Positions 35,841 through 45,489 of a stretch of 64,000 nt of DNA are shown piece after piece. Made by a program: the position numbers and the translations under genes. The notes below the pieces were generated by a model. That model was not told the DNA's origin. It made no database searches and saw only the letters and a program-made list of their open reading frames with translations. Origin of the DNA: Ogataea parapolymorpha DL-1 (Eukaryota > Ascomycota > Pichiomycetes > Pichiales > Pichiaceae); the NCBI RefSeq assembly GCF_000187245.1, contig NC_027866.1, forward strand, positions 736,411 to 800,410, read 5' to 3'. Position 1 is the stretch's first letter. Each line of letters starts with the position of its first letter.

Positions 35841-36425
35841 ATGTCTATGCCCACGCCTGCCACCAATCTAACGCCGTCGGGGCCTCTTCCGGGGTCCAGT
35901 GGACTGAGTACCCCCATGACAGAGACTATAGCGATCCAGGACCTCGAGAACGGCAAATTGGACATCGATTCTATCATCCTGGAAATACAAGAGCTCCGAT
36001 CTCACATAAGCGGTTTGCGATACGAAATGGCCCGCTACATAAGGCTTCTGGCCTCCATAGATGAGGACACCACGTCGTCAGTGTTTTATCAGGAGGTGGC
36101 GACGCAGATCAATTTGCTCAAGAGCAATCTGGATTCATATCAAAATGCATACAAAAGATTACTTCCGGTGGTTAGATACGCCAAGCTGAAAATGGGAGCC
36201 AATCCTGAGGATCAGATCAAGGTTGAACCGCATGAGGTGAAGATCGAAACCAAGTTCTTGAACGAACAATCTCTCAACAAGATCGACTCCACAAAAAATC
36301 CGCTGATCTCCTCGATAGAGATGGGTGGACCGCCGTCATCGGGAAGCGTAGGGTCGCCAGGAATGAAGAATAGCGCCGCGAAACGGCCGCCTTCCAAGGC
36401 GAAGCCTGCAGCAAAAAAGAAATAG
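35841..36425 (+). CDS. Small protein of unknown function, basic C-terminus
   Basis: 194 residues. A Pro/Thr/Ser-rich start, a helical core at about 35-110 (IILEIQELRSHISGLRYEMARYIRLLASI ... YQEVATQINLLKSNLDSYQNAYKRLLPVVRYAKLK), then a charged linker and a Ser/Pro/Lys/Ala-rich tail ending KPAAKKK. The tail suggests a nuclear or nucleic-acid-bound protein; the helical hairpin would suit a complex subunit. I do not recognise the family. It precedes TRP5 on the same strand by 84 bp. Confidence 0.6.
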   Translation: MSMPTPATNLTPSGPLPGSSGLSTPMTETIAIQDLENGKLDIDSIILEIQELRSHISGLRYEMARYIRLLASIDEDTTSSVFYQEVATQINLLKSNLDSYQNAYKRLLPVVRYAKLKMGANPEDQIKVEPHEVKIETKFLNEQSLNKIDSTKNPLISSIEMGGPPSSGSVGSPGMKNSAAKRPPSKAKPAAKKK

Positions 36426-36509
36426 GCGACGATCGACGGGACTATCCACTTTTTTTTCGCCCGGCTCAAAAAATCCCCCAATGACTGATTTTTTTCACTA
36501 GATAACAGT

Positions 36510-38615
36510 ATGGCAACTGCTTTAAGAGAAGCTTTTATCAAGGCCAAGTCTGAGAAGAGAACAGCTCTCGTGACCTTTGTCACTGCTGGACACCCCACCA
36601 TCGAGGAGACTGTCCCAATCTTGCAGAGTCTGCAGGCTGGCGGTGTGGATGTCATTGAGCTTGGTGTTCCATTTTCTGATCCAATGGCCGATGGACCAGT
36701 GATTCAGCACTCCAACACCGTTGCTCTGCGCAACGGTGTGACTGTGCGTATGGTGCTGGACATGGTGAAGAAGGCCAGAGCTGCTGGAGTGACTGTTCCA
36801 TTGGTTCTCATGGGATACTACAATCCTATTCTGCAATACGGCGAGAGAGAGATGATTAGAGACTCTCGTTTGGCAGGCGCCAACGGATTTATCGTCGTCG
36901 ACTTGCCACCAGAAGAGGCGTTGAAATTTAGAGGATACTGCAAGGACGAGGGCATGTCATACGTGCCATTGGTTGCTCCGTCTACCACCGACGAAAGACT
37001 CAAGTTGCTCGGCGACATTTCCGATTCCTTTATATACGTGGTTTCTCGTATGGGCACCACAGGTGACTCCATCTCTGTGAGCACCAGTGTTGGAATTTTG
37101 GTCGACCGCGTCCGCAAAATAACTGGAGGCAAGGCTCCGTTGGCTGTTGGGTTTGGTGTTTCCACCCGAGAGCACTTCCTTCAAGTTGGCTCATCTGCAG
37201 ACGGTGTTGTGATAGGTTCCAAGCTGGTTTCGCTGCTGGACGAGTCCCCGGAAGGCCAGAGGGCTGCTACTGCCGAGAAATATGTGAGGTCGATTTTGAC
37301 CGGAGAGGGTGAAAATGTTGTTGGTGAGTCGTTGTTCGAGGCGGAGCTCGATCTGAGCGCAGACGTCTCTTTTGACGAGAAGCATCTCCACAACCCAAGA
37401 TTTGGCGAGTACGGAGGACAGTACGTGCCTGAGGTTTTGCAGGCATGTTTGAGAGAGCTGGAGGATGGCTTTGAGACTGCCATTGCAGATCCAAAGTTCT
37501 GGGAAGAGTTCCGCTCGTTGTACGACTACATTGGCCGTCCATCATCTCTACACCGCGCTGATAGACTGACCGAGCATGTGGGAGGCGCTCAAATTTGGCT
37601 AAAAAGAGAGGATCTGAACCATACCGGTTCGCACAAGATTAACAACGCGTTGGCACAAATTTTGATTGCCAGACGTCTGGGAAAGAGCGAGATCATTGCT
37701 GAGACTGGTGCAGGTCAGCACGGAGTTGCCACTGCCACCGCATGTGCCAAGTTTGGTCTCAAGTGTACCGTTTTCATGGGAGCAGAGGACGTCAGAAGAC
37801 AAGCTCTGAACGTTTTCCGGATGAGAATTTTGGGAGCCAAGGTTGTTGCCGTTACTAACGGAACGAAGACGCTCAGAGATGCCACCACCGAGGCCTTTAG
37901 ATACTGGGTCACCAACCTGTCTAACACGCACTACATTGTTGGCTCTGCGATTGGCCCACATCCATATCCAATTCTGGTGAGAACGTTCCAAAGTGTGATT
38001 GGTAACGAGACCAAGGAGCAATTCAAGAAGATGAATGACGGCAAGCTGCCAGATCTGGTTGTTGCCTGTGTTGGTGGAGGATCCAACTCCACCGGTATGT
38101 TTTCTCCGTTCGAAAAGGACACAGGCGTGAGACTACTTGGTGTGGAAGCAGGAGGTGAAGGGCTTAACACCGACAGACACTCTGCTACGTTGACTGCAGG
38201 AAAGCCTGGTGTTTTCCACGGAGTGAAGACATACGTTCTGCAGGACACTGATGGACAGGTCCACGATACCCACTCCGTCTCTGCTGGTTTGGATTATCCG
38301 GGTGTTGGCCCTGAATTGTCTGCATGGAAGGATACTGGCCGTGTTGAGTTCATTGCTGCCACCAATGCAGAAGCCTTAGAAGGATTTAGATTGCTGTCGC
38401 AGTACGAAGGTATCATCCCTGCTTTGGAATCGTCTCACGCCATTTACGGTGCTGTCCAGGCTGCCAAGAAGATGTCCAAGGACCAGCACGTGATTATCAA
38501 CGTTTCCGGTAGGGGTGACAAGGATGTTCAGAGCGTTGCCGAGGTGCTTCCTAAGCTTGGTCCGCAGATCGGTTGGGACCTTAGATTCGAGTCGTTTGAC
38601 GACGCTAGCAAATGA
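36510..38615 (+). CDS. TRP5: Bifunctional tryptophan synthase (alpha-beta fusion)
   Basis: 701 residues, the fungal fusion of alpha (about 1-280) and beta (about 300-701) chains. It catalyses the last two steps of tryptophan synthesis: indole release from indole-3-glycerol phosphate and condensation with serine. The alpha part has [15 protein letters not shown] with the catalytic Glu and the SRMGTTG loop; the beta part has the PLP lysine Lys376 in [24 protein letters not shown], and GGGSNSTG for the cofactor phosphate. Codon use is biased towards optimal codons. A GACGATCGAC element lies at 36428-36437, 73 bp upstream. Confidence 0.98.
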   Translation: MATALREAFIKAKSEKRTALVTFVTAGHPTIEETVPILQSLQAGGVDVIELGVPFSDPMADGPVIQHSNTVALRNGVTVRMVLDMVKKARAAGVTVPLVLMGYYNPILQYGEREMIRDSRLAGANGFIVVDLPPEEALKFRGYCKDEGMSYVPLVAPSTTDERLKLLGDISDSFIYVVSRMGTTGDSISVSTSVGILVDRVRKITGGKAPLAVGFGVSTREHFLQVGSSADGVVIGSKLVSLLDESPEGQRAATAEKYVRSILTGEGENVVGESLFEAELDLSADVSFDEKHLHNPRFGEYGGQYVPEVLQACLRELEDGFETAIADPKFWEEFRSLYDYIGRPSSLHRADRLTEHVGGAQIWLKREDLNHTGSHKINNALAQILIARRLGKSEIIAETGAGQHGVATATACAKFGLKCTVFMGAEDVRRQALNVFRMRILGAKVVAVTNGTKTLRDATTEAFRYWVTNLSNTHYIVGSAIGPHPYPILVRTFQSVIGNETKEQFKKMNDGKLPDLVVACVGGGSNSTGMFSPFEKDTGVRLLGVEAGGEGLNTDRHSATLTAGKPGVFHGVKTYVLQDTDGQVHDTHSVSAGLDYPGVGPELSAWKDTGRVEFIAATNAEALEGFRLLSQYEGIIPALESSHAIYGAVQAAKKMSKDQHVIINVSGRGDKDVQSVAEVLPKLGPQIGWDLRFESFDDASK

Positions 38616-39003
38616 TGTGTATTGCGCATGTACAAATGATATTTTGAGATGAAGTGGACCAGAGACTGAACGACCTGCGCGGCTGTTACAGTGCAAAGCG
38701 AATGGTGATGATTGCAACTGGATACTACATGGATTTTTAGGCCATTGACAACCACAATGTGCTGACGTAATAGAAATCCGGCTGCATTTGAAGGGTTGTG
38801 GTAGCAAGGAGTGTAGCTCTCCAAAAGATAGAGACCAAAATCACCTCAGTCTTATTCCGTTATGGCTAATTTTTCCAGACCCAATTACATGTAGTTTTGT
38901 GCAATTTGAACATAAATGAGCACACCGGTGGATTTGTTTCCAAACCTATCATTAGATATATAAAATAATATGAAAAAAATAAAAAAATAAATACGCTTCT
39001 ACT
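38616..39003. promoter_or_regulatory. Intergenic region TRP5 / RRN6
   Basis: 388 bp between tandem genes. It ends with an AT-rich block holding TATATAAAA at 38957-38965, 39 bp before the RRN6 ATG, and two short A-runs (38972-38978, 38982-38988). Nothing else recognised. Confidence 0.4.
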
Positions 39004-41172
39004 ATGTGGCCCGGGAAAAACGTCCATCTCACCTACGGCGTAGATGGGACGTGCACGTTCGACCGAGCGAATGACTCCTTTGACTTTCCCCGGGTGCGAG
39101 GCACCAAATCAGACCGATTACGGCCTCTGAAGTCCTCTTATCACCGTCTTGTTCCAGCGCAGCTCGACCAGAGATCGGCAGATATTGACACAGGCAGCAT
39201 CAAAATGGCTTCCGAGATTGCAGAGAATACAGAAGACACGTACTTTGTGCCCAAATCGCTACTCAAGGCAGGCCACCAAGAGTCTCTGGCAGCACAGGAT
39301 CGAAAAATCTATGATCCAACATACGGAGATATCCTCGCTATTCTTCACTACGACGCGCATAAGGTGAGTGCAAGTCTCTTAATTAGCACGACAGGATCAT
39401 ATGGTAATATAGTGGCTGTCAGTATCCTTGACTCCGCTGGAATGCCGTCTGCAACCAAGGCTATTCAATTTAATTCTCGAATAAAGCAGATCTTTACCAT
39501 CCCGGAGACTCGTCACTTTGGAGTTCGCACAAATGTTAGCGTTAGCATATTTGAGGTCCATGTGGAAAGCAGATTCAGCGTCGGGGTGGCCCGGCTCGTG
39601 GAAATTCCGCAAAGAAGCCTTGCTGGTCAGGCTTTTGCAGACGCGTGTGCCTGTTCTCAAATGGAGGCATATATTGCGTTGATTGACGTGAAGGGGAATT
39701 TTGGGCTGTTCAAGCTGATCAAAAGAGATCTGGACCGCAATTTCAATGACTACAAACGGCTGTATCTGTCTACCATACACGATCCTGCAGAATTGTCCAA
39801 TTTTAAGAGAATACGGTTTTCACAACAAAACGACCAGCTTTTGCTCATGTCTCGATCGTCGCTGCACGTGTGGTCGCCAACACAACAAGTTTGCAAGGTG
39901 GTAGCAAACTACTGGTCGCGGCTTCTGGATTTATGTGTTCCAGCTGGCCAGACCGACTACTGCATTCTTTTGACCACTAGGGAGATTTGTTTAGTGCAGT
40001 TGTCCGGCTTCGAACCCGTCTTGAGCTGGTCACATCACTTGGATGGACAGGACCTTTCACTGAAACTGTCCGTGCAAAAATACAAGGACAGGTTCGAGTG
40101 CCATATAATTTCGCAGATCAATGCACTGGTATTGGTTGTGACATTTGGATTTTTAAACGGCAAGGCTCGCATTTTCGGCGATCCCTATTTCTACGTCCCG
40201 CATCCGACCGAGCCTGTTCAGTCTATCGCGTTTCTAAACTACAGCACAGAGTTTGTATTCTTCCAGCTCACGCGCGATCTGGAGATCTCGAGGATGCAAA
40301 TGCAGCGGTCGGAGCGGGACGTTGAAGTTCCAGAGAAAAAGCTACCAAGAGAGCAGGAGACAATTCCAGCACTGCCTAAATTGCAGGACACTAAAGCCAA
40401 TAGCTGCGGAAACGAGGCTGAAAAGCTGCTGGAGAAATTCGCGGCAGACGAGAACGACATGTTCTTCTCCCTAGGATCGATGGTTCCAACGGCCGGGCCT
40501 GTTCCTGAGAACCTCGAGTCTTTGATAGCACAGAACGAATTTGTTGTCTATGACGCGTCAGAGTGTCTTTTTTCCGACGTCGGGCAAATACAGAGACTAC
40601 ACAGTCTTCCAGACGGTTTGCTCCGGCCTCTCAGGCCGTTTGAGAACCGCGAATCCCGGCTGAAAAGTATACTACAAAACAAGAGAAGTCCGTGTTTGGA
40701 CCGCATCAACATCAACCTCGGGCTCAGTCTGCTCACTGTGCATAAAAAGCACCAGGGCGACCGCGGAATCGAGGAAATCCGGTCACAGCTGCCGTTTGAG
40801 CTGGCCGCGTTGTTAGACCAATGGAGACCGCACGAGCCACAGGGCACCAGCATCTTCAGCCACGCCGAGCCTCTGAGCCAGGTACCAGTGATCAGCACGT
40901 CGCAGAAGAGCAAGAAAAAGCTGAAGACGCGGCCCTCGAAGCTTGCCGGGTTCTCGCAGCGTCTTTCTCAAGCGCGGCCCCCAAAGAGCTCACAGCTGGT
41001 CTCATCGTCCTCACAGATTAACACATCGTCTCCTGCTAGCTCCCAAATCGCGTCTCCGCCAAGCTCGCAACCGGAGCCGCCTGTATCGTCACAGCCGCGC
41101 TCTTCGCTTCTGACACAGAGCTCCTCGTCGCAAAAAAAGCGCAAGAAGCGCAAACTGGGTGGCTTTATGTAA
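39004..41172 (+). CDS. RRN6: RNA polymerase I core factor subunit Rrn6-like
   Basis: 722 residues. A beta-propeller-like N-terminal half (ISTTGSYGNIVAVSIL, NVSVSIFEVHVE, QNDQLLLMSRSSLHVWSP), a helical middle, then a Ser/Gln/Pro-rich tail and a basic end, SSSQKKRKKRKLGGFM. The basic tail closing on GGF(M) and the propeller plus helical bundle match Rrn6/TAF1C. Core factor (Rrn6-Rrn7-Rrn11) recruits Pol I to the rDNA promoter. A second in-frame ATG at residue 68 (MASEIAENTEDTYFV) might be the true start. Assignment is by layout and the tail, so moderate. Confidence 0.68.
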   Translation: MWPGKNVHLTYGVDGTCTFDRANDSFDFPRVRGTKSDRLRPLKSSYHRLVPAQLDQRSADIDTGSIKMASEIAENTEDTYFVPKSLLKAGHQESLAAQDRKIYDPTYGDILAILHYDAHKVSASLLISTTGSYGNIVAVSILDSAGMPSATKAIQFNSRIKQIFTIPETRHFGVRTNVSVSIFEVHVESRFSVGVARLVEIPQRSLAGQAFADACACSQMEAYIALIDVKGNFGLFKLIKRDLDRNFNDYKRLYLSTIHDPAELSNFKRIRFSQQNDQLLLMSRSSLHVWSPTQQVCKVVANYWSRLLDLCVPAGQTDYCILLTTREICLVQLSGFEPVLSWSHHLDGQDLSLKLSVQKYKDRFECHIISQINALVLVVTFGFLNGKARIFGDPYFYVPHPTEPVQSIAFLNYSTEFVFFQLTRDLEISRMQMQRSERDVEVPEKKLPREQETIPALPKLQDTKANSCGNEAEKLLEKFAADENDMFFSLGSMVPTAGPVPENLESLIAQNEFVVYDASECLFSDVGQIQRLHSLPDGLLRPLRPFENRESRLKSILQNKRSPCLDRININLGLSLLTVHKKHQGDRGIEEIRSQLPFELAALLDQWRPHEPQGTSIFSHAEPLSQVPVISTSQKSKKKLKTRPSKLAGFSQRLSQARPPKSSQLVSSSSQINTSSPASSQIASPPSSQPEPPVSSQPRSSLLTQSSSSQKKRKKRKLGGFM

Positions 41173-41229
41173 TTATTCGCTGCCCTGCGTATTTGTACTA
41201 ATATTAATTTCTTCAAAAATATTCTTCCC

Positions 41230-43623
41230 ATGCTGTGGAAAGTATTACTGGCCTCGTTTTTCTATGCCTGCTCCATTCTGGCCACGGAGTATGGAATCCT
41301 GGGCAACAACAGCGAGGAGTTGAGCGGTTTGGCGGCAGACTACGCCAGTGCCAACAGCAGGTCGCTGTTCTGGGGAGCGTATCGATCGAATCTGTATCTT
41401 GGAGTGAAGCCTCGGCTGCCCGAGTCTCTGCTAACGGGTCTGATGTGGTTCAACGTGGACAGCTACCAGGGGGTCGGCGCTCTGCGCCACGAGTGTCGCC
41501 AGGACGACCAATTGGACACTTTTGGATGGACTAGATACGACCCTCGACTCGGGGGCCACGAAATTGTCAAGGACGCTCAATTCGGTCTCAAACTCGAGGC
41601 AGATTTCGTCAAGACGGACGACGGCAACTGGGCATTGCGTGTGTCTGGAAAACCAAAGAAAAAAGACACCAAAACGTCAGTAGTTTTCTACGCTGGTCTC
41701 GAGGGAGAAGGACAGCTGACATATGCTGGCGCCGACGACGTGACCGACGGCGACGTGAAGCTGGTCGGGTACTCAGAGCGACTTGGCGGGGTATTTGATC
41801 TGGACATCACGAAGGGCTCGCCCAAACAGTACGTTGCGGAAGGTGACTATCGCGGTCTAGGACTCGATCCATCAAAAACCAGACATTTGTCTCTGATGGT
41901 TCCTACAGGCAACGTTTGGCGAGCAAAAGATATCTTTTTGACTCTTCTAGGCGAAAACATCAAGAAGTTGCAGGAAAACCTGGACAAGGAGGACAGGATT
42001 CCTCCTGAACAGCTGTTCCAAATGAAGAATATCGACAATTTCGAGGGAAACATGCATTTTGTGCAGAAAACTTTCCAGGGCAGCTTTGAGTTTGACATTA
42101 TTTTCAACTTGGCAGACAATGAGCCGCTGACTGCGGAACAGCTTCCTCAGAAAGTTGCAGAGATGAACGAGAAGTTTGACTCTAAGTTTGCGCATAACTT
42201 CCAGCTGGCTCCACCGTTTATCAAGCCCCAACATTTCCAGTTTGCAAAAGAGATGCTTTCACAGCTTCTGGGTGGAATCAGCTACTTCTACGGCGACCAG
42301 CTGGTGGATCGCAACGCCGTGGTGGACGATATTGAGTTCAGCCACGCCAGCCTCGAAGGCAAGTCGGAGGGCCCGTACGAGCTGTTCAGTGCCGTCCCAA
42401 GCAGACCGTTTTTTCCCCGGGGTTTCTACTGGGACGAAGGTTTCCACCTGTTGCCGGTTCTGGAGTACGACTCGGACCTGGCGCTCGAAATCGTCCAGAG
42501 CTGGTTTTCACTGATTGACGAGGATGGCTGGATTGCCAGAGAGCAGATTTTGGGCGACGAGGCCAGAAGCAAAGTGCCTCCAGAGTTTACCGTTCAGAAT
42601 CCCAACATCGCGAACCCGCCAACTCTGATGCTGGTTTTCACCAAACTGCTGGACCTGGCCAAACAAGCCCAGGAGACCAACAAATACGGAATGGACATCG
42701 GCTCGTATGCTGGTCCATTGCGGCTGGGTGATATGCACCTAGAAAATCCAGAGCTGCTTGTGAGCTACGCAAATAAAATATATCCGCAGCTACAGAAACA
42801 CTACGACTGGTTCCGCAGGACGCAGCGTGGGGAGACGAAACTTTTCGGTAGAACATGCCACTCTGTGCTCGATGTGTTCCGCTGGAAAGGCCGCACAAAG
42901 GACCATTGTCTGCCCAGCGGGATCGACGACTACCCAAGATCGCCGCCCGACATAGCAGAGCTGCACATTGATTTGCTGGCTTGGATGGGAGCGATGACGA
43001 GGTCGATGTACAGGATTGCATTCCTGCTGGAGAAACACGAAGACGCACAGCAATACAAAGAGATATACGACAACATTGTCGCCAACATGGACGATCTCCA
43101 TTGGAGCAGTAAGGACCAGAGCTACTGCGACGTGACGGTGGACGAAGAGGACGAGGACGTTTTTGAGTGCCATATAGGATATGTCAGCATCATGCCGTTT
43201 GTGCACCGGCTGATTCCGGCATCGTCAGAGCATTTGAAACACATTCTGGACCAGCTACAGGACCCTGAGCAGCTGTGGTCGCCGTTTGGCATCAGATCGC
43301 TGTCCAAGAAAGATCCTTATTTCCATGAAGGCGAGGACTACTGGAGAGGCCACATTTGGGTCAACATCAACTACCTGGTGCTGGAGAGTCTGCAATACTA
43401 TGCTGCGCAGCCAGAAACATCTCCAGAGATCCGCGCTCAGATGAGCGATATATACGAGGCTCTGCGGAAGAACCTGATCAAAAATATCTACGAACAGTAC
43501 CGGAAAACAGGATACACATGGGAGCAGTACAACGAGGAGACGGGGGCCGGACAGCGGACACGGCATTTCTCCGGCTGGACGTCGCTGGTGGTGTTGATGA
43601 TGAAGATGCCGGAGCGTATATAA
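41230..43623 (+). CDS. CWH41: Processing alpha-glucosidase I (GH63)
   Basis: 797 residues. A hydrophobic N-terminus (LWKVLLASFFYACSILA) acts as signal peptide or signal anchor into the ER. Family blocks: SRSLFWGAYRSNLYLGVKPR near 36-56, ESLLTGLMWF, the catalytic (alpha/alpha)6 region with FFPRGFYWDEGFHLLPVLEY and GWIAREQILGDEARSKVP (about 395-450), and DYWRGHIWVNINYLVLESL near 700. It removes the terminal alpha-1,2-glucose from Glc3Man9GlcNAc2 on new N-glycans and affects beta-1,6-glucan synthesis. No C-terminal retention signal is visible. Confidence 0.95.
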   Translation: MLWKVLLASFFYACSILATEYGILGNNSEELSGLAADYASANSRSLFWGAYRSNLYLGVKPRLPESLLTGLMWFNVDSYQGVGALRHECRQDDQLDTFGWTRYDPRLGGHEIVKDAQFGLKLEADFVKTDDGNWALRVSGKPKKKDTKTSVVFYAGLEGEGQLTYAGADDVTDGDVKLVGYSERLGGVFDLDITKGSPKQYVAEGDYRGLGLDPSKTRHLSLMVPTGNVWRAKDIFLTLLGENIKKLQENLDKEDRIPPEQLFQMKNIDNFEGNMHFVQKTFQGSFEFDIIFNLADNEPLTAEQLPQKVAEMNEKFDSKFAHNFQLAPPFIKPQHFQFAKEMLSQLLGGISYFYGDQLVDRNAVVDDIEFSHASLEGKSEGPYELFSAVPSRPFFPRGFYWDEGFHLLPVLEYDSDLALEIVQSWFSLIDEDGWIAREQILGDEARSKVPPEFTVQNPNIANPPTLMLVFTKLLDLAKQAQETNKYGMDIGSYAGPLRLGDMHLENPELLVSYANKIYPQLQKHYDWFRRTQRGETKLFGRTCHSVLDVFRWKGRTKDHCLPSGIDDYPRSPPDIAELHIDLLAWMGAMTRSMYRIAFLLEKHEDAQQYKEIYDNIVANMDDLHWSSKDQSYCDVTVDEEDEDVFECHIGYVSIMPFVHRLIPASSEHLKHILDQLQDPEQLWSPFGIRSLSKKDPYFHEGEDYWRGHIWVNINYLVLESLQYYAAQPETSPEIRAQMSDIYEALRKNLIKNIYEQYRKTGYTWEQYNEETGAGQRTRHFSGWTSLVVLMMKMPERI

Positions 43624-43654
43624 TAGAGAGGGCTAGAAAACCTCCCTTGGAAGT

Positions 43655-43660
43655 CACGTG
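43655..43660. promoter_or_regulatory. CACGTG E-box (Cbf1-type) in RPL8 promoter
   Basis: TCACGTG lies 87 bp upstream of the RPL8 ATG. Together with the CTAGGG element at 43697-43702 it looks like the Cbf1 plus Tbf1 pair known from ribosomal protein promoters in Candida albicans. The factor assignment is inference. Confidence 0.5.
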
Positions 43661-43696
43661 CATAAAGACAGGGGAGGAAATTTTTCGTGGGTAGCA

Positions 43697-43702
43697 CTAG
43701 GG
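43697..43702. promoter_or_regulatory. CTAGGG, Tbf1-like element in RPL8 promoter
   Basis: The context is CACTAGGGTGAA, close to a Tbf1 core (AGGGT, or ACCCT on the other strand). It is followed by an RRPE-like A/T tract (TTTTTCAAAATTTTT). It lies about 45 bp upstream of the ATG. Confidence 0.4.
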
Positions 43703-43746
43703 TGAATTTTTCAAAATTTTTACTTGGATAATTTAACAACTACAAC

Positions 43747-44550
43747 ATGGCTCCAAAAGGAAAGAAGGTCGCCCCAGCTCCTTTGTCGACCAAGGCTGCT
43801 AAGAGCACTGGTCCAAAGAACCCTTTGTTTGAGTCCACTCCAAGAAGCTTTGGTATTGGACAAAACATCCAACCAAAGAGAGCCTTGAACAGATTTGTCA
43901 AGTGGCCACAATACATCAGACTGCAGAGACAAAAGAAGGTGCTCTCGATGAGATTGAAGGTTCCTCCAGCTATTGCTCAATTTGCCAACACTTTGGACAG
44001 AAACACTGCTGCCGAGGTTTTCAAGCTCCTGAACAAGTACAGACCAGAGACTGCTGCTGAGAAGAAAGAGAGACTCACTAAGGAGGCTGCTGCCATTGCT
44101 GAGGGCAAGAAGAAGGAGGACGTTTCATCCAAGCCATTTGTTGTCAAGTACGGTTTGAACCACGTTGTTTCTTTGATCGAGAACAAGAAGGCCAAATTGG
44201 TGTTGATTGCCAACGATGTCGATCCAATCGAGCTGGTTGTCTTCCTGCCAGCTCTGTGCAGAAAGATGGGTGTTCCATACGCTATCGTCAAGGGTAAGGC
44301 TAGATTGGGAACCCTTGTTCACCAGAAGACCAGTGCTGTTGCTGCTTTGGTCGACGTTAGACCAGAGGACGAGGCTGCTTTGGCCAAGCTCGTTTCCACC
44401 ATCAACGCTAACTTCATCGAAAAGTACGAGGACCAGAGAAGACACTGGGGTGGAGGTGTGATGGGTGCTAAGACCAATGCTAAGCTGGCCAAGAGAGCCA
44501 AGGCTGCTGCTGTTGCTGCTGCCAACGCTCCAAAGAGAGTCGAGGCATAA
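43747..44550 (+). CDS. RPL8: 60S ribosomal protein eL8
   Basis: 267 residues, eL8 (L7Ae) family; S. cerevisiae has 256. N-terminus [13 protein letters not shown], then [30 protein letters not shown], the [20 protein letters not shown] stretch and the L7Ae core [39 protein letters not shown] are diagnostic. Codons are strongly biased (AAG, AGA, GGT/GGC, CCA). Intronless here. The upstream 123 bp contains an E-box and a CTAGGG element. Only one eL8 gene lies in the window. Confidence 0.98.
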   Translation: MAPKGKKVAPAPLSTKAAKSTGPKNPLFESTPRSFGIGQNIQPKRALNRFVKWPQYIRLQRQKKVLSMRLKVPPAIAQFANTLDRNTAAEVFKLLNKYRPETAAEKKERLTKEAAAIAEGKKKEDVSSKPFVVKYGLNHVVSLIENKKAKLVLIANDVDPIELVVFLPALCRKMGVPYAIVKGKARLGTLVHQKTSAVAALVDVRPEDEAALAKLVSTINANFIEKYEDQRRHWGGGVMGAKTNAKLAKRAKAAAVAAANAPKRVEA

Positions 44551-44675
44551 ATAATGGAGAGTAACAAAGATTTCAGATAATACTGTGACTGTAGCAGCGA
44601 TAGCTTGATGTGCAAGAATTTGTTCTATTACACTCTGAATACCTGCTATTTTGATGACATATACACTTCTATCCC

Positions 44676-45098
44676 TTATTTCAACTTGTAGAACAACTTT
44701 GGAGCAACACAGTCGTTGATACAGTGCTGGAGGTGGAAGAATTCCTCCACGCAATCTTCCTTGTATTCCTTTTCGTCGTATCCTGGCTCCTCCATCTCTT
44801 TAGTCACTCTTTCGACACACTCTTGGTAGTGGTGAACATAATGTGCGCATTCTTTGGTTTCGGAACATTGTTTTCTGAGGGCGTCCATTGGGTCGCCGGC
44901 CTCTTCATCCTCATCGTCCTCATCTTCGTCGTCCTCGTCGTCCTCTTCCTCTTCCTCGGCGTCGTCACCGCCTGCTTCCTCTTCCTGTGGTTCCTCGGAA
45001 GCCTCCTCTTCCACTTCTTCAACAGGCTCTTCGGCAGGCTCCTCTGCGTAAGCGGTGATTGGCGACAGGGCGTCTATGAAATTTCTAAGCAAGGACAT
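44676..45098 (-). CDS. QCR6: Ubiquinol-cytochrome c reductase hinge subunit
   Basis: 140 residues. N-terminal targeting segment (SLLRNFIDALSPITAYA), a long run of Glu/Asp/Ala (about 18-66) and a conserved C-terminal helical hairpin with paired Cys (QCSETKECAHYVHHYQECVERV and DCVEEFFHLQHCINDCVAPKLF). This hinge protein binds cytochrome c1 in complex III on the intermembrane-space side. The acidic tract is encoded by imperfect GAG/GAC repeats. QCR8, of the same complex, is 20 kb away. Confidence 0.95.
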   Translation of the reverse strand: MSLLRNFIDALSPITAYAEEPAEEPVEEVEEEASEEPQEEEAGGDDAEEEEEDDEDDEDEDDEDEEAGDPMDALRKQCSETKECAHYVHHYQECVERVTKEMEEPGYDEKEYKEDCVEEFFHLQHCINDCVAPKLFYKLK

Positions 45099-45489
45099 TG
45101 CAAATCAACACGAGTGGATATTGTACAAAACTTTTTGACCTTTAAAGAAAACACTCTACACCGAAAAATTTCAATTTTTATGGTTTTCATTGGTGGATAC
45201 TAGTCTGGGGTCGATCGTCGCGTCGGGCCCATAATCCAACGAGAACGAGTTTAAAAAATCGAAAAAAAAGCCAGTAGCCATGACCGGGTAACCTGTCATT
45301 TGCTTTCCACGTTTCTGGAAAAATATCTCTCGCCATCCTCCGTCTGCCGTCGTGTTGCCCTCACCGGACGAAAAATTTTGAAAACCCTCTGCTATTAAAA
45401 CCGAAAAAACACCAATTGTAACACCAATTCAATCCTATCCGGAACCCAACTGCGGCAATAAGAATCCTGGTGAACCTCAAACGTTGAAT
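45099..45489. promoter_or_regulatory. QCR6 / RRM-protein divergent promoter with Reb1 and RRPE-like sites
   Basis: 391 bp. CCGGGTAA (45284-45291) is a good match to the Reb1 site. GAAAAATTTT (45370-45379) matches the RRPE core of ribosome-biogenesis promoters. GTCGATCGTC is at 45210-45219. A pyrimidine-rich tract (45330-45360) follows. Assignments are by consensus only. Confidence 0.5.
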
